41,675 nt of DNA, from contig JANQNP010000026.1 of NCBI GenBank assembly GCA_028279505.1, forward strand, positions 1 through 41,675, read 5' to 3'. A program made the position numbers and the translations under genes. The notes beneath the pieces were generated by a model. That model saw only the letters and a program-made list of their open reading frames with translations. It did no database searches and had not been told where the DNA came from. Positions 1-7,169 of this stretch are shown here, piece by piece; position 1 is the first letter of the stretch, and every line of letters begins with the position of its first letter. This DNA comes from Dehalococcoidia bacterium. Its GTDB lineage: Bacteria; Chloroflexota; Dehalococcoidia; UBA2979.

Positions 1-950
1 GCGACGGCGCGGTGGAAGTCGACGCCGGCGCGCATCGCGACGGCGAGGGCGCCGAGGGCGTCGGCGACGTGGTGGCGGCCGGGGACGCCGAGCGAGAGCT
101 TGCCGAGCTCGCGGCCGGCGAGCTCGACGGTGCAGTCGAGGCCACCTCGGTCGTTGGCGCGGAGGCCGCGGGCGCGCCAGTCGGCCTCGCCCTCGATGCT
201 GTAGCGCTCGACGTGGGCGCCGGCGGCGGCGCGCGCGTCGCCGAGCGCGGCGGAGCCGGGCGAGTCGGCGCAGACGATGAGGATGCCGTCGTCGACGACC
301 TGCGAGGCGAACTGGGCGAAGGCCTCGTGGACCCGCTCTTCCGTGCCGTAGTAGTCGAGGTGATCGGCCTCGATATTGGTGACCAGGGCGATCTTGGGGG
401 CGTACTGAAGGAAGGCCTCGGCGTACTCGTCGGCCTCGAGGACCGCGTGTTTGCCCTCGCCGTGGCGGACGTTGCCGCCGAGTTCGGGTGAGTCGCCGCC
501 GAGCAGGACCAACGGGTCGAGCTCGCCTCGTTCGGTCATGAGCGCGAGGAGGTTGGTCGTGGTCGTCTTGCCGTGGCTGCCGGCGACCGCGAGCACTTCG
601 CGATCAGCGATCAGGCGCTGGACCATCTCGGCGCGGAGGATCACGGGGACACCGCGGTCGCGGGCCGCGACCAGCTCTGGGTTGTCCTGCTTCGCGGCGG
701 CGGTCGCGACGAGGAGCTGTGCCTCGCCGATGTTGGCCGCGGAGTGGCCGTCGTAGATCGTCGCGCCCTGCTGCTCGAGCCGGCGGGTGTAGTCGGAGGG
801 TGCGAGGTCGGAGCCGGTGACGGTGTGCCCTCGGGCGAGCAGAAGCTGGCCGATCGCGGACATGTGGACCCCGCCGGCACCGACGAGGTGCACTCGCTCC
901 GGGGCGATCGCGTCGCTCGACGCGCGACGGCGCGACATGAGGCCCATCAC
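1..950 (-). CDS. murC: UDP-N-acetylmuramate--L-alanine ligase MurC (partial, 3' end outside window)
   Basis: MurC adds L-alanine to UDP-MurNAc in the cytoplasm, the first step of stem-peptide synthesis. About 316 N-terminal codons are visible. They include the nucleotide-binding start VHLVGAGGVHMSAIGQLL, the ATP P-loop AGSHGKTTTTNLLAL near residue 120, and TNIEADHLDYYG typical of Mur ligases. The frame is open to base 1, so the C-terminal domain is missing only because the window ends. The likely start is the GTG at 950, which overlaps the stop of a 10-codon mini-ORF as GTGA; ATG codons at 947 and 938 are alternatives in the same frame. It is the last visible gene of the dcw cluster, 25 nt downstream of murG. 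ftsQ or ftsZ may follow outside. Confidence 0.95.
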   Translation of the reverse strand, partial: MMGLMSRRRASSDAIAPERVHLVGAGGVHMSAIGQLLLARGHTVTGSDLAPSDYTRRLEQQGATIYDGHSAANIGEAQLLVATAAAKQDNPELVAARDRGVPVILRAEMVQRLIADREVLAVAGSHGKTTTTNLLALMTERGELDPLVLLGGDSPELGGNVRHGEGKHAVLEADEYAEAFLQYAPKIALVTNIEADHLDYYGTEERVHEAFAQFASQVVDDGILIVCADSPGSAALGDARAAAGAHVERYSIEGEADWRARGLRANDRGGLDCTVELAGRELGKLSLGVPGRHHVADALGALAVAMRAGVDFHRAV

Positions 951-979
951 GGGTTGGTCCTCGAGCGACGGGCGGTCAT
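947..979 (-). other. putative bridging mini-ORF between murG and murC (10 codons)
   Basis: An ORF of ten codons (peptide MTARRSRTNP) starts at an ATG that overlaps the murG stop as ATGA. It ends with a TGA that overlaps the GTG start of murC as GTGA. A ribosome terminating on murG could in principle re-initiate twice and reach murC without leaving the mRNA. Whether it is translated is inference. Confidence 0.35.
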
Positions 980-2052
980 TGGGCCACCTCGCGAAGCAGC
1001 GAGGCGATGCGGCCGGCCGCGTCTGGCCTAGCGACGCCACGCATCGCCTCCGCCATCGCTTCGCGGCGTTCGTCGTCGTCGAGGAGGTCGACCACCTGTT
1101 CGGCGAGGCCGTCGATCGCGTCGCCGGTGAGCGTCAACGCGGCGCCCTGCTGTTCGAGGTACTCGGCGTTCGCGGATTGGTCGGAGAACGCACCGGGGAT
1201 GACGATCGCGGGCAGGCCCATCGCCGGGAGCTCGCCGAGCGTCGACCCCCCGGCGCGCATCACCGCGAGGTCAGCGGCGGCCATGGCGTAGCCCATGTCG
1301 TCGGTGTAGGCGTGGAGCTGGTAGCGGTCCTGTTGCCAGTCCGGGAGTTGCGCCCGCTCGCGGTCGAGCCAGGTGAACTCGTCGCGGCCGGAGATGTGGA
1401 TGATCTGCATCCTCGGGAGGAGCTGGGGCAGGGCGTCGTTGATGACGAGGTTGATCTGGTGCGCACCGAGCGAGCCGCCGGCGATCAGCAACGTCTGCAC
1501 CTCGCTGGCGAGGCCGAAGCGGCGGAGGCCCTCTTCGCGCGTGGCCTCGAGGAACTGGCGACGGACGGGGTAGCCGGTGACCTCGGCCTTCCCAGAAGAG
1601 AGGTAGGGGAGCGAGCCGTCGACCGAGCAGGCGACGGTGTTGGCGTAGCGCTGGAGGAGGCGCACGGCCCAGCCCGGCTTCACGTCGGGGAGGAAGACGA
1701 CGAGCGGGATCTTCTGCTGGCGCGCGGCGCGTCCGATGGGCGCGGCGCCGTAGCCGCCGGTGGCGAAGACGGCGTCGGGCCGGTCCTGGCGGAACCACTC
1801 GCGGGCGACCTTGCTGCCTCGATAGAGGTTCCACGCGCCGCGGGTCATGCGGACGGGCGAGCGGCCTCGGAACTGGGCGGCGGGCACCACTCGGTAGTCG
1901 ATCTCCTGCTCCTCGGCGAGGGCGCGCTCGGGGCCCTCGGCGGTGCCGTAGTAGACGAGCTCGGTGTCGACGCGCTCGCGCAGGCGCTCGGCGACCGCGA
2001 GGGCCGGGTAGGCGTGTCCGCCTGTGCCGCCGCCGGCGAGTGCGAACTTCAC
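976..2052 (-). CDS. murG: UDP-GlcNAc--lipid I GlcNAc transferase MurG
   Basis: MurG transfers GlcNAc from UDP-GlcNAc to lipid I on the inner face of the membrane, forming lipid II. The 358-residue protein has the usual length. It starts with the glycine-rich loop MKFALAGGGTGGHAYPALAV, has GGSLGAHQIN in the second Rossmann half (about residue 193), and the UDP-GlcNAc-binding stretch MRAGGSTLGELPAMGLPAIV with a following QSANAEYLEQQGAA. The start is GTG at 2052, with AGGAG seven to eight nt upstream. That RBS and start are the second copy of a 29-nt tandem duplication whose first copy lies on the ftsW stop. Downstream, its TGA overlaps an ATG that opens another mini-ORF leading into murC. Confidence 0.97.
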   Translation of the reverse strand: MKFALAGGGTGGHAYPALAVAERLRERVDTELVYYGTAEGPERALAEEQEIDYRVVPAAQFRGRSPVRMTRGAWNLYRGSKVAREWFRQDRPDAVFATGGYGAAPIGRAARQQKIPLVVFLPDVKPGWAVRLLQRYANTVACSVDGSLPYLSSGKAEVTGYPVRRQFLEATREEGLRRFGLASEVQTLLIAGGSLGAHQINLVINDALPQLLPRMQIIHISGRDEFTWLDRERAQLPDWQQDRYQLHAYTDDMGYAMAAADLAVMRAGGSTLGELPAMGLPAIVIPGAFSDQSANAEYLEQQGAALTLTGDAIDGLAEQVVDLLDDDERREAMAEAMRGVARPDAAGRIASLLREVAQ

Positions 2053-2099
2053 AGCGATGCTCCTGCCGTCACGGGCTTCACCTCGACGCTCCTACCGTC
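2047..2099 (-). repeat. tandem duplication of an RBS plus GTG start at the ftsW/murG junction
   Basis: On the minus strand two copies of a 24-nt unit, consensus GACGGYAGGAGCRTCGNNGT followed by GAAG, lie 29 nt apart (2099-2076 and 2070-2047) with 20 of 24 positions the same. Each copy carries AGGAG followed by GTG AAG. The first copy encodes the last residues of FtsW and opens the mini-ORF; the second initiates murG. Confidence 0.7.
2049..2081 (-). other. putative bridging mini-ORF between ftsW and murG (10 codons)
   Basis: A ten-codon ORF (MKPVTAGASL) begins at GTG 2081, which overlaps the ftsW TGA as GTGA. It ends in a TGA that overlaps the murG GTG, again as GTGA. It has its own good ribosome binding site, AGGAG, seven to eight nt before the GTG. 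The two overlaps give continuous coupling across the 25-nt ftsW-murG gap. Translation is inferred only. Confidence 0.4.
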
Positions 2100-3259
2100 G
2101 CGGGCGTCTGGTGGCGCTGGACGCCTCGAGGGCGCTCGGGCTCGGGTGTGAAGGCGGCGTAGCGGCTGACGGAGAGCAGTAGGCCGACCGCGACCAGGGA
2201 CACGAGCAGCGAGGAGCCGCCGGCGGAGAGGAAGGGGAGCGGGATCCCGGTCAGCGGGATCAGGCGTGTGACACCGCCGACGTTCAGGAGGAGCTGGAAC
2301 GCGAACCAGGCGAGGACGCCCGCGGCGATCAGCGAGCCGAACATGTCCGGGGCGCGGCGCATGATCAGCCAGGCGCGCCAGAACAGCACGAGGAAGAGCG
2401 ACAGGACGACGAGGACGCCGACGAAGCCGATCTCCTCGCCGATGATCGCGAGCACGCCGTCGGTGTGGGAGCCGGGGACGTAGAAGAACTTCTGCCGCGA
2501 GACGCCGAGGCCGAGGCCCCAGACGCCGCCGGAGCCGAAGGCGACGAGGAGCTGCAGCGTCTGGAAGCCGACGCCGGTGGGATCCTCCTCGGCGGAGGTG
2601 AACGAGAGGATGCGGTCCATGCGGTAGCCGCCGCTGACGATCAGCAGGGAGGCGGTGACGATCCCGCTGCCGGCGAGCGCGATCACGTGGACCAAGCGCG
2701 CGCCGGCGATGAAGAACAGCGTGCCAGTGATGACGGCGATCATCACGGTGGTGCCGAGGTCAGGTTCGAGCATGATCAGCGCGGCGACGAGGCCGACCAT
2801 GCCGACGAACGGGAGCACGCCCAGCGAGAAGTCGCGGAGCTGATCGCCACGAGAGGCGAGCCAGGCGGCCATGTAGATCAGGACGGCGAGCTTCGCGAAC
2901 TCGCTCGGCTGGAGGGCGGGGAGCGGGCCGATCTGGATCCAGCGCAGCGCGCCGTTGCGCTCGACGCCGAAGCCGGGAACGAGCACGACGGCGAGGGCGA
3001 CGAGCGCCAGCAGCATGATCAGCGGGCTGAGACGGCGCAGGTGCCGGTAGTCGAACTGCATCGTGATCACGAGCCCGATCAGGCCGAGCACGGCGAACAG
3101 GACCTGGCGCTTGATGAAGTGGTTCGGGTCGTCGAACTCGACGTCGGCCATCACGTAGGACGACGAGTAGACGAAGATCAGCCCCACGATCAGCAGCACC
3201 AGCGTCGCGGTGAGCAGCCCGTAGTCGGGCGCATGGCTCTGCACGCGGGCGCGGCTCAT
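2078..3259 (-). CDS. ftsW: septal peptidoglycan polymerase FtsW (SEDS family)
   Basis: FtsW polymerises glycan strands from lipid II at the division septum together with FtsI. The 393-residue protein has about ten membrane segments, beginning with a short basic and polar N-terminus (MSRARVQSHAPDYGLL) and a first helix ending in VYSSSYVMA. The SEDS signature regions are visible: ALQPSEFAKLAVLIYMAAWL, LEPDLGTTVMI (about residue 165) and the C-terminal GVTRLIPLTGIPLPFLSAGG with the following SSLLVSLVAVG. Its ATG overlaps the murD stop as ATGA. Position next to murG and murD supports FtsW rather than RodA. Confidence 0.96.
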   Translation of the reverse strand: MSRARVQSHAPDYGLLTATLVLLIVGLIFVYSSSYVMADVEFDDPNHFIKRQVLFAVLGLIGLVITMQFDYRHLRRLSPLIMLLALVALAVVLVPGFGVERNGALRWIQIGPLPALQPSEFAKLAVLIYMAAWLASRGDQLRDFSLGVLPFVGMVGLVAALIMLEPDLGTTVMIAVITGTLFFIAGARLVHVIALAGSGIVTASLLIVSGGYRMDRILSFTSAEEDPTGVGFQTLQLLVAFGSGGVWGLGLGVSRQKFFYVPGSHTDGVLAIIGEEIGFVGVLVVLSLFLVLFWRAWLIMRRAPDMFGSLIAAGVLAWFAFQLLLNVGGVTRLIPLTGIPLPFLSAGGSSLLVSLVAVGLLLSVSRYAAFTPEPERPRGVQRHQTPATVGASR

Positions 3260-4647
3260 GCGTCGACCTCGCCATCGGTGAGGGTTGCGACCGCATCGCG
3301 GAAGTCGGCGCCGCGCGCCTCGAAGGTGCGGTAGGCGTCGAACGAGGTGCCGGCGGGCGAGAAGAGGACGACGTCGCCGGGCCTCGCGAGCTCGGCGGCG
3401 CGGCGGACGGCGGCGGGGACGTCGTCGACGCGGTCGACCGAGGGCGTGTCGCCGTCGCGCGCCTCGCGGACGGCGGTGGCGAACAGGTCGCCGGCGTCGC
3501 CGAAGGTGACGACGGCGCGGCAGCGCTCGACGGCGAGGGCGGCCATCTCGCGGAGCGGGAGGTGCTTGTCGCGGCCGCCGAGGAGGAGCACGACGCGCTC
3601 TTCGTAGGAGCTGAGGCCGGCGATCGTGCGCTCCGGCGTCGTGGCGATGGAGTCGTTGACGTAGAGGACGTCGCGCACGGTCGAGACGGGCTCGAGGCGG
3701 TGCGGGACACCTCGGAAGGTGCGCGCGGCCTCGGCGATGGCGCTGTCGGCGGCGCCGAGGCGGGTGGCGATGGCGGTGGCGGAGAGCACGTTGGCGACGT
3801 TGTGCTCGCCGCGGAGCGCGATCTCATCGCGTGGGAGGATCGCGTGGTCCTCGCCAGCCTCGCGGCGCACGACGGCGCCGTCGCGGATCAGGGCGCCGTC
3901 GCCGGGCAGATCGCGGGTCATCGAGGTGTAGGCGACGTGGCCGGGGGCCTCGTCGACGAAGCCGGCGCAGACCTCGTCGTCGAGGTTGAAAATCGCGAGG
4001 TCGTCGGCGCCCTGGAACTTGAAGATCCGGCGCTTCAGGTCGACGTACGAGGTCCATGAGAACTGGTCGAGGTGGTTCGGCGTCACGTTGGTGACGCAGG
4101 CGAGGGTCGGGCTCTGCTCGACCGTTTCGAGCTGGGTGTGGGAGAGCTCGACGACGACCTTCGTCTCGGGCGCGATCTGGTCGAGGAGGCTGAGCAGGCC
4201 GACGCCGATGTTGCCGCCCATGACGTAGTCGACACCCGAGGCTTCGAGCATGGCGGCAGTGAGCGCGGTGGTCGTCGTCTTGCCTGAGGAGCCGGTGATG
4301 CCGGCGACCGGGGCGGGGCAGCGCTCGAGAAAGAGCTGGGACATCGAGGAGATGGGGACCTCGGCGCGTCGCGCGGCGCGGAGCGCGGGGAGATCGGCGG
4401 GGACGCCCTGGGAGACGAAGACAACCTCGGCGTTGGTGGTGTCCTCGATGCGGTTCTCGCCGAGCGAGAGCGTGGGTTCGCAGTCCTCGACGGCGGCGAG
4501 CTGCTCTTCGAGCTGGTTCGCGACGCGGGCGTCGGACACGGTGACATCGGCTCCCTCGGTCGTGAGGTAGCGAACGAGGTCGATCCCCTCGATGCCGAGG
4601 CCAACGACAGTCACCCGAGCCCCCTGAAGGTTCGGCACACGGGTCAT
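3256..4647 (-). CDS. murD: UDP-N-acetylmuramoyl-L-alanine--D-glutamate ligase MurD
   Basis: MurD adds D-glutamate to UDP-MurNAc-L-Ala. The 463 residues contain the N-terminal Rossmann-type UDP-binding domain (VTVVGLGIEGIDLVRYL), the ATP P-loop GITGSSGKTTTTALTA near residue 118, GGNIGVGLL, the Mur ligase segment TNVTPNHLDQF, and the C-terminal domain with VLLLGGRDKHLPL. The usual ELSSFQLE is here ELSHTQLE, a mild departure. The start ATG at 4647 follows an 81-nt, relatively AT-rich gap after mraY, the only sizeable gap inside the Mur part of the cluster. It is overlapped by a five-codon ORF stop. It may therefore have an internal promoter. Confidence 0.96.
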   Translation of the reverse strand: MTRVPNLQGARVTVVGLGIEGIDLVRYLTTEGADVTVSDARVANQLEEQLAAVEDCEPTLSLGENRIEDTTNAEVVFVSQGVPADLPALRAARRAEVPISSMSQLFLERCPAPVAGITGSSGKTTTTALTAAMLEASGVDYVMGGNIGVGLLSLLDQIAPETKVVVELSHTQLETVEQSPTLACVTNVTPNHLDQFSWTSYVDLKRRIFKFQGADDLAIFNLDDEVCAGFVDEAPGHVAYTSMTRDLPGDGALIRDGAVVRREAGEDHAILPRDEIALRGEHNVANVLSATAIATRLGAADSAIAEAARTFRGVPHRLEPVSTVRDVLYVNDSIATTPERTIAGLSSYEERVVLLLGGRDKHLPLREMAALAVERCRAVVTFGDAGDLFATAVREARDGDTPSVDRVDDVPAAVRRAAELARPGDVVLFSPAGTSFDAYRTFEARGADFRDAVATLTDGEVDA

Positions 4648-4669
4648 AGCAGATAAGCCATTAAACTAT
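4644..4669 (-). promoter_or_regulatory. possible internal promoter and 5-codon mini-ORF before murD
   Basis: The mraY-murD gap is AT-rich compared with its surroundings. It holds GGATAGTTTAAT, a weak -10-like stretch, about 12-15 nt before the murD ATG. A five-codon ORF (MAYLL, ATG at 4661) ends in a TGA overlapping the murD start as ATGA. No convincing -35 was seen. Promoter activity is a weak inference. Confidence 0.25.
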
Positions 4670-4728
4670 CCACAATCGCTGCGGCCCACAATCCCTGTCG
4701 TTTCGTTGAATTCGCCTTCCTCGGGTGC

Positions 4729-5718
4729 TCATACCGACAGCGCCAGAGCGACGCCGACCATCGCGCCGGCGAACGCGAACAACCACATACGTAGTACGAC
4801 CTGCGGCTCGCTCCAGCCGAGGAGCTCGAAATGGTGGTGCAGCGGCGTCATCCGGAAGAGGCGACGGCCGCCGGTGGTCTGGAAGTAGGCGATCTGGAGC
4901 ACGGTCGAGGCGGCGTTCGCGACGAAGACGATCCCGATGATCGGGAGTAGCAGCCAGTGGCCGGTCATGAGCGCGACGGTGGCGAGCGACGCGCCGAGCG
5001 GGAGGGCACCGGTGTCGCCCATGAAGACCTGGGCGGGGTGGGCGTTGTACCAGAGGAAGCCGAGCAGGGCGCCGACGACGGTGAAGGAGAAGGTGGCTAG
5101 GAACTCCTGGCCCTGGCCGAACGCGATGACAGCGTAGGCGGCGAAGGCGATGGCGGCGGTGCCGCCGAGGAGTCCGTCGAGGCCGTCGGTAATGGACACC
5201 GCGCTGGTCGTGGCGAAGACGGTGACGACGGCGATCACGAGGTAGACGGGGCCGAGGTCGTACTGGCCGGCCCAGGGGACGTTCACGCTGCGGACGTCGA
5301 GCTGGAAGTAGAGCGTGTAGGCGACGACGACCGAGAGTCCGCCGATCAGGAAGAACTTCAGGCGCCAGGAGAGCGCGCGGCGCCCGGCGATGCTGGTGAG
5401 GGTGCCGAGGTCGTCCCAGAAGCCGATCGCCATCGTGAAGAGGACGACGAAGAGCGGGAGCAGGATCGAGCGGCGCTCGAAGACGAGCGAGCCGTCCTCG
5501 AACTCGAAGATGTTCGTGAGGACGGTGACGATCGCGACAGTGCCGTAGATGATCAGGCCACCCATGGTGGGCGTGCCCTCTTTGACGTGGTGGGTGGTCG
5601 GGCCCTCGGCGGAGATGACCTTGCCGATCTTGCGCTCGCGAAGCGCGGGCACGATGAAGGCCCCGAGCACGAGGGCGAGGAGGAACGCGGAACCGCCAAC
5701 GAAGAGGGCGTAGATCAC
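4729..5718 (-). CDS. mraY: phospho-N-acetylmuramoyl-pentapeptide transferase MraY
   Basis: MraY transfers phospho-MurNAc-pentapeptide to undecaprenyl phosphate, making lipid I in the membrane. The 329-residue polytopic protein shows KEGTPTMGGLIIYGTVA, the first aspartate pair FWDDLGTLTS, a second aspartate motif SAVSITDGLDGLLGG, FMGDTGALPLGA, and the histidine motif TPLHHHFELLGWSEPQVVLR near the C-terminus. About ten membrane helices are predicted by eye. The family usually has NAVNLTDGLDGL; here it is SAVSITDGLDGL, so the first asparagine is changed. Its ATG overlaps the murF stop as ATGA. Confidence 0.97.
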   Translation of the reverse strand: MIYALFVGGSAFLLALVLGAFIVPALRERKIGKVISAEGPTTHHVKEGTPTMGGLIIYGTVAIVTVLTNIFEFEDGSLVFERRSILLPLFVVLFTMAIGFWDDLGTLTSIAGRRALSWRLKFFLIGGLSVVVAYTLYFQLDVRSVNVPWAGQYDLGPVYLVIAVVTVFATTSAVSITDGLDGLLGGTAAIAFAAYAVIAFGQGQEFLATFSFTVVGALLGFLWYNAHPAQVFMGDTGALPLGASLATVALMTGHWLLLPIIGIVFVANAASTVLQIAYFQTTGGRRLFRMTPLHHHFELLGWSEPQVVLRMWLFAFAGAMVGVALALSV

Positions 5719-7169
5719 GGGCGCTCCTCCTCGCTGTCCGTACCGGCGTTCGTGTTTCCCTCGGCGGGTTGTTCAGCCGCTGGACGTTCGGCCATCAGCT
5801 GCTTGAGGTCGGCGACCACGGTTTCGAGGTGGAGCGCGTTGGACGCCTTCACGAGGAGCGCGTCACCCGGCCGGAGCCGCTCCGCTACGACGTTCGCGGC
5901 GTCCGCCTTGTTCTCGATGTGGATCGCCTCGGTGCCATTGGCGGCTGCCACCTCGCCGATGCGGGCGCCGAGGTCACCGATCGTGAAGAGCAGATCGAGC
6001 TCGGCTCCGGCGCGCTCGCCGATCGCCCGGTGGGCGGCGTCTTCTTCGGAACCGAGCTCGAGCATGTCGCCGAGCAGGGCGACGCGGCGGCCGGGGACCT
6101 CGCGGAGGAGGTCGAGGGCGGCGTTCATCGAGGCGGGGTTCGCGTTGTATGTGTCGTCGAGCAGCGTGATGTCGCCGTCGAGGCTGGAGACGCTCAGCCG
6201 GAGCGGGATCGAGAGCCGCTCGACGGCGGCGACGATCACGTCGAGCGGGACGTCGTCGCGGTAGGCGGCCGCGATGGAGCCGAGCACGTTGCTCAGGAGG
6301 TGAGCGCCGGGGAGCGGGACGCGGACGCGGCGCTGCTCGCCGGCGATCTCGAGGGTGAAGGTGAAGCCCTTTGGGCCGTTGCTCTCGACGCTATGGCCCC
6401 GGACGTCGGCGTGCTCGGCGGTGCCGAAGGTGGTGACGGTGGCGGCCGTGTGTGGCGCCATCGCCGCGACGTATGAATCGTCGGTGTTCAGCAGCGCGTG
6501 GCCGTCCGCGGGGAGGGACTCGATCAGCTCGCGCTTCGCGAGGGCGATGTTCTCGATCGAGCCGGCGCGCTCGAGGTGGACGGGGCCGACGTTGAGGACG
6601 ATCGCGGCGCGCGGGCGGGTCCAGGTGGTGAGCAGGGCGATCTCGCCGGTGGTGTACATCCCGTGCTCGATGACGGCGCGCTCCGTCTCGGGGCGCAGCT
6701 CGAGCAGGCAGAGCGGGACGCTGATCTCGTTGTTGTAGTTCAGCGGGTTGACCTGAACCTCGTAGACGGGCTCGAGGAGCTGGGCGGCGATCAGCTTGGT
6801 GGTGGTCTTGCCGGTGTTCCCGGTGACGCCGAGGACCTCGAGGTTGGGGAGCGCCTGCCGCCACGCGGCGGCGAGCGTCTGGAGCGCGAGCAGCGGGTCG
6901 TCGACGTAGAAGCGCGATGCGCCCTCGGTGCCGTCGACGATGCGACCGAGGAGGCAGCCGGTCGCGCCAGCGGCGACGGCGGCCGCGGCGTGGTCGTGGC
7001 CGTCGGTGCGCTCGCCGGGGAGCGCGACGAAGAGGTCGCCCGGCCGGGCCTCGCGGGAGTCGATGATCGCGCGCTCGAAGGTGCGATCGGTCCCGCCGCG
7101 CCCTCGCAGCAGTGGGGCGAGCGCGTCGGCAACGAACGCCGAATTCAGCAGCGGCTGTTCAGCGGTCAC
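5715..7169 (-). CDS. murF: UDP-MurNAc-tripeptide--D-alanyl-D-alanine ligase MurF
   Basis: MurF attaches D-Ala-D-Ala to the UDP-MurNAc tripeptide in the cytoplasm. In 484 residues it shows IIDSREARPGDLFVALPGER in the N-terminal UDP-binding domain, the P-loop LGVTGNTGKTTTK at about 113-125, NPLNYNNEISVPLCLLEL, and the MurF signature DDTYNANPASMNAAL with the GDMLELG motif after it. The C-terminus carries an extra polar tail of about 20 residues. Its ATG overlaps the ftsI stop as ATGA, so translation is probably coupled. In many bacteria murE sits between ftsI and murF; here the two are fused by the overlap and murE is absent. Confidence 0.97.
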   Translation of the reverse strand: MTAEQPLLNSAFVADALAPLLRGRGGTDRTFERAIIDSREARPGDLFVALPGERTDGHDHAAAAVAAGATGCLLGRIVDGTEGASRFYVDDPLLALQTLAAAWRQALPNLEVLGVTGNTGKTTTKLIAAQLLEPVYEVQVNPLNYNNEISVPLCLLELRPETERAVIEHGMYTTGEIALLTTWTRPRAAIVLNVGPVHLERAGSIENIALAKRELIESLPADGHALLNTDDSYVAAMAPHTAATVTTFGTAEHADVRGHSVESNGPKGFTFTLEIAGEQRRVRVPLPGAHLLSNVLGSIAAAYRDDVPLDVIVAAVERLSIPLRLSVSSLDGDITLLDDTYNANPASMNAALDLLREVPGRRVALLGDMLELGSEEDAAHRAIGERAGAELDLLFTIGDLGARIGEVAAANGTEAIHIENKADAANVVAERLRPGDALLVKASNALHLETVVADLKQLMAERPAAEQPAEGNTNAGTDSEEERP

